A stretch of 64,000 nucleotides of DNA from Angiostrongylus vasorum. Taxonomy: Eukaryota > Nematoda > Chromadorea > Rhabditida > Metastrongylidae. A model generated the notes under the pieces. That model was not told the DNA's origin. It searched no databases and worked only from the letters and a program-made list of their open reading frames with translations. The position numbers and the translations under genes are program-made. The stretch is taken from assembly GCA_018806985.1 (NCBI GenBank), contig JADANN010000443.1:1975001-2039000 (forward strand), written 5' to 3'. Shown piece by piece: positions 11,649-23,600 of this stretch (within the stretch, counting starts at the first letter, position 1; each line of letters starts with the position of its first letter).

Positions 11649-14600
11649 CTAAAGGCAGCATTAGAATATTGGAGAACGAGAAGAAATTAATAAGCTGATA
11701 AGCAGTATATGAAATATAATCTGGAATAAGCAATCAGAGTGTAGGACGTTGTATCAGAAGACGAATGATCGTGCCGCGATTGGCTATCGATACCGCCCAC
11801 ATGATGATGCACGCGCCTGCGATGCGATGCGGTACTTGTTGCTGATCAATATTGTTAAGAACTAATTTATAAATGAGACTTATGAATTTGAGCAATAAAA
11901 CAAAATAACAAAAACAATAAAAATAACAGGCAATCGTGATTAGTAATAAAGTATAAAAAATATTCTATTTTTTACATTTTGAGCTATATTTATAGAACTT
12001 CATCAAAGAAAAGAATACATATTAATCCATTTTTTTTTGCGTGGCCCGCCATCACATCCCCTTGTGCGGTTTCCGAGGATTTCTTGCATTCGATTAGTTT
12101 TTCCTCGTATTCATCTTCAGCTAAGGTCTCCTGACATTTCAGGTGTTGTTTCGGCTGCTGCTTGAGGGATCTCGTCACCCGTGTGAATGTCGTAGAGTGC
12201 TCGTCGAGACGATTCTCTTCAGTCTTGAGATAGCCTGGCTAAGGCGTTCCCACGTGGATTGGAGGAAACCATTGTGAGAAAGGATCGAATGAATCAGCAC
12301 CTTTGTTTCCTGATCGACGGCATGGCTAATCACTGCGCTACCCCCTCCCTCCCAAAAAATAAAAAAGTAAAAAAAACTAATTGAATAGTAACAAAAAATG
12401 AGAGTACACAATAAAAAATTTGTATACTGTAGGCATAAAATATATCATTCTCGCCGACGACTGATCGCTGGTAACTACTCACAGCAGTTTGCTATTCTTC
12501 CTTCGTTGTTTTTTTGATTTCAAAAAATTCAAAAACATTAAAAAATAGAAATTTTCCACACAAAAGACCTGTTAGTAGAAATCTGCATTTCAGAAACCTT
12601 CAAAAGTGAGAACATCGAATCGAGAATAATGCTTACAAGCAGCAGAGATGACAAGGAGGAGAATGAAGGTGCCTAAACCCCAGCTGCTCGCTTGGCACAA
12701 ATCCTCCTTGAGCTCGAATAGGTTCTTTCCGACTAGTTTTGATGGCGATGCGCAAAATGTCTTGCCCTGTAAGTGTTTCTTAATGGGAATCATCGTTAGA
12801 ATCTGAAAAAAGTAGATGGAAGAAGATTAAAAAAGGGAATGAAAGCGAGTCCTAAAACACAAAGTCTCATTCAAACACACTTGATTGACAAAACTGTACT
12901 TCTCCTGCTTTGCCAGCGTCACGAACGGTTGTAGCGTACAGTCACAATGTAGTGGATTACTGGAGATGTCTAATGTGTTAAGCGATTCCAGAGAATCCCA
13001 TAGTGTTGTTGAAAACTGAAACGTCATATTTTTTTAACTTTTATGTATTGTATGCTCTTTTTTCATGGCAGGGTAACGAGAGTGAAAAACCGTCTGAGAG
13101 AAAGGCAAAGCAATGGCCTTGGTTGCTGTGGCGTATACCACAAGAGCCACCGCTACGGGCAACTGTGGATTCGAAGCTCAGCTGAGGTTCCGAGTTTTGC
13201 TTATATCTCAGCATCCCTGTGGTTAAAAACTCCTACTCCTAGGCATGCAAGTTATCACGGGAAAGCCTTGCCATTCCAGAGTTTATATATTCACCTACTG
13301 CTCCTGCCGACTTAACACATAACTCCAACACAGCAGATCAATCTTCTCAATAAAAATATGGTTATTTCGGCGAATAATTTATAACACATTAAAAGCCTTA
13401 AAGCTTTTATGGATATTACGAGTCGTAAGTGTAACCACTTTGCATTGAATGCAGCTGTGTAGCACTCCAGCTACTTTTTAGTAAATTCAAAGAGATGTGC
13501 AATCAGCACTGATAGGGAGAGACTTCTAACTAGTACTGATGAAACGGCTGGCTTGGTGCAACAGAAATAGCTAATGACTTTTTAACCGTGCCTTAAAAGG
13601 CCGATTCTTAGATGATAAACCTAAACCGAGGACTGCATGAGGAATTAGAGCTCTGAATTAGCGCCTACTTAATAGTCATCGTTGTAACGGGAAATTTTAC
13701 ACATTTCTACTTTTTTCATCAACAGTTCCAATTTTTAGGAATTTTTTTTGAATGAATACTTCCACTGGATCCGTGGAAAAAGATTTTGGCCATTAACACG
13801 GATTTCAGTCAAAAAGCTATAATTCCCTCAGTAATGCTCGGCTACGCGTGTTCTGGTGATGCTGATTTATAAAACAGTATCAAAAAGCTCCATATGGCTT
13901 ACAGTGGCGAAGCTGTTTCTACTGAGATCGAGCGCTTCGAGTGACTGGAGGCAGTTCTTGGCCACACTAAATGAAGTGAGGTTGTTTTCGGAAAGGTCCA
14001 GTCTACGCAGACCGAGCACCTGAAACCATGTCCTGAAATTTGCTTTCAATTGCTAGAGGCATTCTTTTTTGCCCAGTTCATTACAAACCCACAGCCAATT
14101 ATATTTAAGGCATTCGGCCCAGCAAATTAACTCTAAAAAATCACAACAGTATTTTTAAATAGTGGAATCACTTAGAGGTTTGCAGAAAGTCGGAACGTTC
14201 GACGCCTTAAGGACGGAACGATGACGTACAGACATACGAGGAACATATTTTATAGAAGGATTAAAAACTAATAAAGGGGTAGGTTTGAATTTCACGTTAA
14301 CCTCCTTAATTAACCATCAGGGTATCACATTTTCCGCTGCGTTCAAGGCATTGCACACCAAGATGATCGTGACCTAACCTTTAAGCACTAACTAAAAACT
14401 GCTCTTTCTAGATAATTTTTCATACAAAACCGTGAGAATTTTTTTGCCACTGATTTTTTCTTTCTTCAAGAAAAGGCATAAGGTGACGATGTCTTTTCGT
14501 TTTGTTGTAAATTGCTTCCTTTTCAAAGTTTTGAAATTTACAATTCAAGCCGCGATAACAGGACAGAGCGTTCGGTGTTGATCAGTTCTCCAGGTATGTG

Positions 14601-17600
14601 CAATGCATCTCACTTAACAATGCAACGTAGAGCTGATTAAATGAACATTTGCCTATGCAATTATTTGCAATTTCCTAACGATGTATCGAGTCATTTTTGC
14701 TACCGTCCAGACAAGTCTGGTACAAATTTGCCAGCCCCAGAGGAATGGAAGGCTTGGTAAGCCCAAAGTGTGGAATCGAACCAAAGACCACGTGCTTGCT
14801 GCGGGCAGCTCTAATCATTACGCTACAAGTGTCCTCAAGAGCAATTAAAGACTGTTTAAAAAAGACTGACATGACTTTTCTGGCTTTGACCTAAATGAGC
14901 AACCAGCAACAGGATGGAACAAATGTCCTCTAAAAGAGCATTCATAGAATTAAGCACACAAGTCGTCAAAAAAAGCATTCATAAATTTCTGGCCTCCGGT
15001 CGGCGTTTTTTAACGGTCGGTAAGGAAACGTAATCCCACTGGACACTTTTGAACCAAGTAAGAGTGTCTCAAAATAACGCTTAATATGCTCAGCCCACAA
15101 TTTCTGTCACATTAACGAAGCAGTCATGATTGCAAAAGTCTTGCAACCTTACATTAATCCTTTTTTTTGTTTCATAAGTTTCTAAAATCCTCAAGTGATT
15201 ACCTTACAGAATGTGTCCTTGTGGAGTTTTTCAATGTGATTCTTGGCGAGTTTCAGCTCGGCAAGTTCTACAAGGCCTTTCATATCGGTCTCAAAAAGTA
15301 CCGAGATTAAATCCGCTTTCGACTCCGCTGGTCGTCGTCCGAGCGCAGCAGTCATGTCCAGCAATCGCAATCTGAACTCGCTCTGATTAGACCACTCAAA
15401 AGTTGTCCTCGGTGTCCCCCATTGATAATGGTGGACATAACCCTAATTCATCGGAAGATCTACCTCCCAAGTATAAGGAAAACTTGATTGCGTCCATCAG
15501 TATCAAGCTAAATTTTTTAACTGTAAACTTCTAGTAGAGGTATGATGTGTAGGAAGCTGTAATTTAAGGTTTCATGTTCTCTTCAAATAGAGCTTGGGAG
15601 ATGGTAGCTATATTTCACGAAGCCGTTTCACCGTCTGTAAATTTTTACTTTAAATAACCAATTTTACCTTTTCATGGGCTCAAAAGGATATCGTCCAGCT
15701 TGTTTTATGTTGTTATTGTTGAGGTAGAGGAATTGTACGGCTGGTGTGCTCTTGAAAGTTAGCGATGAGACCTTAGTGATGCTGTTGCCTGTGAGATTCA
15801 TCAGTGACAAGCTCCGATGCACTTCTCCTAGAAGAATATTCATGGAATTTCAAACCCATAGACAGAATTGAACAGCTCCTGTAGTCCACGGTCTACTTGT
15901 TGTTCTACGTCAACTTTTTCGCTATGGTATGGCATAAATCACGAACACAGAGAATGTGTTGTGAAGGATTTGGAGCTCCACTGATCAATGAGCATGCTTT
16001 TCATGGCAGCCAAGAAAACGAGTGACAAAAGCTAAAGGGTAGTCGAGAAAATGAATTTTAGATTAGTTAACAAAGTCTAGACATATCTTTGAACATTTCA
16101 ACCTACTACACTGCAACTCTGTTAAAGATGCATATTTCCCAAGTCAAAAAAAATATGGTAGAATTTTGTAAGTACTTGTTACGTTGTGAGTACTGTAGCT
16201 CGAAATGGACGACCAACCTTCAGTAAAAAGTCCTTCTGATATATCGCCGAAGTTGTTGCCAGTCATCGTGAGCGTATCGATATAAGGGAATGCACGCTCG
16301 TGAATCTGAATACTGATTTATTGTCGGTTTGTTTGAGCACTTTTCAAAGTATTTGAGGAGGAATGTATTTTATATACTTTGCTGCATCCTATGAGCCTAG
16401 ACATGGGAAGTTGCTAAAAGCAAATTTACATATTCATTAGGTAATTAACGTAATGGAGCATGAGTGGTGCTTTGGTAGAGATGCCATCCAATAATAAGCC
16501 TTCTCAATTTTAACTTATTATTTACTGCCTACTCTTTTTAACGGCAGGGTATGTAATTGCGAAATATAACTTTAATGATGCTGAGATATTTGCAGAACTC
16601 CGGACCGCAGGTCAGGGTTAAAAAGAGTGGGTAGTAAATAATAAGTTAAAATTGTAATTATAACTGCAGCTTCAGCTTAACTGGCTTCGTTGCCGATTTG
16701 GGTTCCCCAGTTCAATCCCGTTGACGGGTGATTGCTGATGGCCTGATCGATAGAACTAGCTGAGAGACAGGCGAAACGAAGAACCCGCATGGGGTGGTGG
16801 CGAACGCGTTACTCCCCGGAAAGGAGAATAACGCGTTCGTTCCCCACCGCAGACACCTGCGGTCCGGAGTTTTGCAAATATCTCAGCATCGTTAAAATAA
16901 GCTTTCTGTTCAAACTCCGACGATTCAACTCTTCCATTCCTCAGCGAGCCAACCAAGAAATTGGTATTGTGTTTGTCTGGTACGTTCTTTTCGATCGACA
17001 AAAGCAAGTAACCTCTGGCGAACTCCTGGAACTTCCAACAACGGCTATCTCAGCTTTCTAAGAAGAATCTAATCGGATGGCACACAACGACATTAATGAA
17101 GAAGACCTAATCCTAGAGTAATGACCAAACTCACAGAAAAAATCAGAAGACTTTCGTGGATAATGTAATCGATGAAACGAATCGAATGCAAGAAATGCTA
17201 AGATCCGCACAATATGTGATCTCTAATCATGTATTAAAATGGGATATTAAGGTTGCTTTTAAAACGCAATCTTATCAACGTATATTACGTAGATCCAGGT
17301 CGCGCGCGTGTAGCGCAGTAGTACAAGGGTAACTTGCAAGTGCATGTGGTCGTCGCTTCGATTTCATCCCGCAGGCGAAATAAGCCCTCCATCGCTCCAG
17401 GGTCGGAAAACTGGCACCATACTTCTCTAGGAGAGTAAAGATACATTAAAACTGATCGTATAGGCTAAAACAGCATCCAGTTACTTCTGGGATGCTCAAT
17501 GGCGTCTAATGTATGGATGTACCAAGCATCCCACAAGGAGTCATTGTTCAACGCGTGACCCGCAGTCCTCATCGAAGTTTTTCGACAGAGCACTCACTAT

Positions 17601-20600
17601 TTTAGAAATGAGTCGAGTGGCCATATTATTATATAAACAATAGGAAATGTACCGAATAAATACACGACAATGCGGAAAACAATAGGAAATGTACAAATTT
17701 AGGCCAAGAAAACTGAAAGCCTCTTTACAATGGTGAGGGGGCCGCTTCATAGCTAGCTAATTGTAACGACATTTAATTGGATTTTGTGATAAATGTACAA
17801 TGACCTCTAGTGAAGGGCTTATGGTGATCGATGTCAAAGCATTACGTCTGTAATCATTATACTACTAAGGCACTACTTCTGAATACAAATTCATTCCAGT
17901 GAATGCCGAACGAACGCAATTATACATTGATGAAGTGTTTCGCGATGACCAAAAGCCATCCACTAGTGTAAACGACAAAAAATTACAACTTAAGTTTAAG
18001 CACGCTAGAGAACTTTACACTCTTGGATTCTAACCATTCCTGAACACACGAAGTGCACGAATAATTATACACATCAGCTCCGAGTGGAAGGATTCATCAA
18101 CAACACGGCTCCACTTCTTAGCTTAGCCCCTACAGAACGTCTTTCTCTTTTGTAATCATACTTTAACTATAGAGACACAGTTCCAGTATGATTCATAATA
18201 ATGCACTTCACCCTAAAAAACTACAAAGAAAAGCGATTATGCTGTACTTAAGGTAATAAAGGTAATAACAAATTTGCCTTTATGTACTCACATCATACAC
18301 ACATCCGGCTTTTTTATAGTGCTGGAGTGTTTATTGGTATGCATGTGAACGAATATGCAACACCTGTGCATCGGTGTCAACGCAGAGCTAGGTGGACCGA
18401 GTGGAACGGATGCAACGACTTCATCGCATGTTTTTCCTCACTGTTCATTTTGTCGCAACGAGCTTATTTGCCACACTTTTCATTTCTTAATAGATGGGTT
18501 ATTCAACACAGATGCAGTGCCGGAAATAATTGCCGAGAAGCTATTCTCCACACCTAATAATTTAGAATAAATCGTTTTCGAAAGGGTTTTCCAATGCACA
18601 CCGCGGGCGGCGAAAAATAGGGAGTCTTCACCTCCCGTCACACAAAAAATAGGTGTAGTCGAGTATCTGTTAACATTGTCATTATTGCTTCTCTTGACTT
18701 TGTTGTTAAATACTAATAACTATTAGTAATTCCTATGAATACCCCTCATACGAGTTTCTCTCATTTTGATTTGTCGCGAGGATGTGTGGCGCGTTTAGTG
18801 CAGATGGAAGAGAGCTAAGTGAGGACCAAAAGCAAGTTTGTTGTTCCCTGAGGCGCAGATAGATTCAGAAGATGCGGTACTGCTTCAGCTGTATCAGACT
18901 GATATACAGTACATATTCATGCATGCGCGCATGGATGTGTTCTAATATACGTGGAATGTATCCTATACGTCGATTCGATCAAATGCCTGCAATGAAGTGG
19001 CGGGAAAGTGTAAAGTGGAAAACCGTTTAGCATCGATTTTAGGCTATATGAGTCATCTCGAAGACACCACAAAGCTACCGGAAGAGACCATTTCGTCAAA
19101 AAAAGACTGGTAATTGGGGGTGTAACAGGAAAATATGAGGTCTTCTTGTGAATGGCCACTCTGGCATCCGGCAACACCCGATCATCAACGGAACGTTCCG
19201 TAGGGGGTGTAGAGAAACAGCGACTGCTGTTGCCTGGCACCAGACATGTCAGTTGAAAAAGAAAGAAAGAAGGGAAAAAACAGTCAGGAATCATTTCAAG
19301 AAACATAGACAAGTGAGAAACAAATGACAGGCTATTGAGGAGGAATCCTGGATTTCAATAGCGACTGAAACTGTAGGCAAAATTCTTTTTCTTTCGATGT
19401 AATTTGTTGGAAAAACGAAGTGTCCCCGAATTCTGCCCTTTCCTACCAAGCACCTATGTTTTTTTCGTTATTAATTTTTTTTTGATTGTAGAGGGACCCA
19501 TTTCTATAAGAATCTCAGATTCCTTAGGTTTATGATATAAAGACTTTCGGAAGGAAGGATTATGTGCCCTAGAAACGCTATCAGTTGGATTTCTCCAGAT
19601 GATCTGAACGTAACATGTTAACGCATAATTCAAAAAAGCGGAGTACATAAAAGGAATAGGAGAAAACTACAAAGCACTGTTATACGGGGAAAAAAAAAGA
19701 GCTATTCAAAACCGGTACGATGAGCAATTTAAGCTCAATGACCACCATGTCCTTCTCAAACACAGCACTTGACATTAAGAAGTTTCATATGTAACATCGA
19801 ACAAAGCTATGCAAATGGAACCAATTTTCTTCATCAATTATAGTGACTATGATAAAATGTTTTTGAAATGTTGAAAGATCATTCATCAAAACTAGCAGAC
19901 AGTGAACATCATCTCCATTGAAATGAGGAAATGTAGTGGAAGAGTGTCTTCATATTGGGGTCAGAAAGGAAGGAATCATCCAGATCTTTTCACAAACTCG
20001 CAACAATGCTTGTGTTTTCTGTAGTCGTTGACAATTTCGTGGTAACTAAAAAGACTGAAAACCTTCGGGCCTGTGAAATAATACAAGAAACATCTTATGG
20101 TTTTAAAAAGGGGTACAATTCCCCTCAGATGTCACTTTTTTTAATTCAAATTAACGATAGTCTTCAATACACATGGGAACGCCTTAACCAGGCTATCTCT
20201 AAGATTGCAAGGACGATCGATTCGACCAGCATCCTAGGCATTCCACGACGTTAACAAAAAAGACGAAATCCTCAAGCATCAGACGAAGCAACACGTGATT
20301 TATTCGAGGATCATTATGGACGACACATGCGAGGAAGCGAATCGAATGCAAGAAGTGCTGGGATCCGCACAGTAGATGTGATGACGGATCATATAAAAAT
20401 ATTTCAAATTTTAAAAAGTGCTGACAAGGGAAAAAATTCAATTTCTTACGGAACAGCAATGGCTGCAAACACAAACGACGACCTCGCGTACATCCTCGCC
20501 CCCACATCCTGCTTGACGAAATCCCGCTCGCTTTATTGTTCGAGATACGTGCCTCGGCATCAAAAAACGAAAAGCAGAACAATCCTCACGTTTCCCAAAA

Positions 20601-23600
20601 AGAAGTATAACTTCGTTATGACACGACATATGTGATGATAGAATAAAAAAGCCTGTATCTTTCTATGATAGACATACATACTCTTATGGCTTTTACTTCA
20701 GTTAACATCGATCATAACGAGCTGAGATGCGTTAGCTAAGTGTTCAAAGTCTCAATTTTTCAACAACATAGGATGCAGTAAGATCGAGCTTTACTCTCAC
20801 ATATCTGAACTTTATCTGATAACCTTTTTTCACCATTTAGAGGCAAAGAGTTCTTTTTTGTTAGAGTGAGCAACAGAGAGGATCGGAAAAGGAAAGATCT
20901 GCTAGCTGAACGCTGACCATCAAATAGGAAGAAGAATATAAAGCGTCCGGCGTTGATCAGTCCTTTAAAGACACTCCATGGATTTGACCTAACCAAGCGT
21001 CACAGAGGTGATTCAAAGCATATTTCGTCTAAGACTTACGAAGGCATTCTCATAAATCAATCCACCGCTTTTTTTTTGCCCTACCGCAGTGGTTTGCTAT
21101 CTATTTGCGAACTCAAGAAGGACGGCGGGTTTGGTTTGACCGAGTGCGCGATTGAACCAAAGATCATGTGTATTGGAAAGCACCTTTAACCGGTGCACCA
21201 CATGCGACTCTGATCACATCAAATAAAATCTCACACACACTGTATGCGATGTCTTCTTATCAAATTGCAACCACACCTGACCTCGACAAACGTTCCTGAA
21301 TCCAAATCATCTCACTCCAACATTCTCAAACTATCTCGTCACCGTCGGCAAGGATCAAGTTGCTTTCAAAAGATATTATTGCAAAGAAAGTAAGAAAATA
21401 ATTCGAAAATCCACGAAGATTTTGAATGAACGATGCGCAAAGTCTCCCACTAGAATTACATAGTGAAATAATGGGAAAATAGAGGTGACGCTAGTTCAGC
21501 TTATATCATTTAACTTCCTATAGTCCCTACTGAGCAACCAACTCTGTGCCCTATCATCTCGTACGTATTTCTATGAGGATCCTGGAAAAAAATAGCCTTT
21601 ATTCAGGGTTTAAATCGTTCACTATCCCATATTCGGGGGATTCGACGATTCAAACGCTTCGAATCTGGCGACATAACCTTTCAAGATTGATCTGCACAAG
21701 GTGAGTGTCCACAGTCGATGACGAAGCCCTGCGTGGTCAAATGCCGGCACTGATGAATTGGTGACGACCACTTGATGACATTCTTTGGCCGTCAACGATC
21801 ATCAGATTTCGAAATGTCTACTATTTATACGGATTATTCATGAATTTAGTGAAGGAAATTGTGCAATCGCGAGCAACTTAAGGCTTCTTCGCCTACTTAC
21901 CGAGACAATTTATTTGTGGAGAATTCGCAGGGTCTTCTATATCAACCATATTCAAAAAAGTGTTTTCCACAAAGATAACTCTGCTTTGATAATCTCAAAA
22001 CAGGTTTCTTTAAGGAGAAGGTTCGTTAATGCTGCTGATGGTTGCATTAGACAAAACGTATGAACTGCTCACTAATACCGGGACGGCCATCATTCACGTT
22101 ACTCAATTCCAAAATATGGCCTACCCAAAACACACTACGCCTCCTCAAACTGCAAATTTAATTATGCGAATACCGTTTGGGAGCTTATTTGAAAAACTCT
22201 ATGCCTCTTTCCAATAATCTGATTGGTTCCTACAAGATTCACGCACGATTCAACGCATTCGACAACCAAACGTTATTCAAAAATAACACCGACCATTTCT
22301 CCACATAGCAACCAAGATGAAGTGCGATAAAGAAGCTACCCTGTTTCAGAATTGGATACCTGGATGGCTCATCCTCAATGGCTGTGCGGAGCCCAGCATA
22401 ACCTCCATTTTTCGGAGTTCTAATGTTTTTTGCCATTGTGGTTCCCTGGAGCCCGAGGTCAGCCAGGCCAAGGTCTGCCCCAGGTCATCACCACCACAGG
22501 CAGCCGCCGCCTTTGTAGATGAAAAGGAGATTTGCCACCACGTGACTAGTTTCGCACCAGAACAGTAACGAATCCCGGTATTGGCTTGCTGTTTGCTTGG
22601 CTTCTTGATGGAAACGCCGCCGGACTCCTTCTCAGCTTGGGAGACCCTGCCAAAAGGAACAATCCACCCGCTGGACATCGCAGCCCGACACCCATGAATA
22701 CCTCCCAGCCACGATGAGGCGGTAAACCGTTAGGAGGAATACACTTATGACATTTGGATATCGTAATATGACATGTGCGCTATGGACATATGTAAATTGA
22801 AGTTGTATTTCGAATGAATTATAAATTTTTGAACAACTAATGCATATCTACTGATTTCATCGGAATGAAGTGTTTGCCCTTCGAGAACGATGGCAGAATG
22901 TTTGAATTCAGCTACCGTACTCCCGTGTAGACAAGGAAAATTGTTGAACGAAAGTGCTCGTGGCTAATCAAAAATTCAACAAGGAAAGATGAGTAAGCGA
23001 GAAAGAATTGTTCACTGATGTGAGCAATTACGATGAAACGATTTAATGCCTCACTCAGAGCAAACCCAGTCAGGACGTCAAAACAACAAACTACAGTGAA
23101 AAAAGCGGGGAATGCCTACAATACACTGGGAATGTTGCACGTTTTTATCCCTTGGTGTCGCTATTTTTTACAACATTCCAGTTTTACAAACTTATTGAAG
23201 AGCCCTCAGAAAAACTCTTAGTACAGATATTTTTAGCATCATTGCTAGCATTTCTCTTCGCACTAATTCAAGCAAGAAGAACTTGAAGACCAGAGATTTC
23301 TCTTTCTCCTACTCAATCTATTTCCGAAACCTTTAATAAACTTCCAACACTGCAACTGTCCAGCATGAACGATTTATATATATCGATTTAACTTCAACCA
23401 CAGTGGTGCTGAGACATTTGCAAAACTCCAGACCGCAGGTGTCTGCAGTGGGGAACGAACGCGCTATTGTCCTTTCCGGGGAGAAACGCGTTCACCACCA
23501 CACCATGCGGGTCCCTCGTTTCGCCAGTCTCTCAGCTAGTTCTATCGATCTCTGCCATCAGCAATCACCCGTCAGCAGGATTGATCTGGGGAGCGCAAAC

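Noticed and set aside
11990..12411. Minus-strand frames between LRR-gene exons 9 and 10, first taken as cytoplasmic exons
   Set aside because: The sequence is a family-4 SINE copy, also present at 20150, 37707 and elsewhere. Exon 9 joins exon 10 in phase without it.
18917..19312. 131-codon minus-strand frame as an extra LRR-gene exon
   Set aside because: No LRR motif, and no acceptor and donor pair with phase 2 in and 2 out; length is within what chance gives at this base composition.
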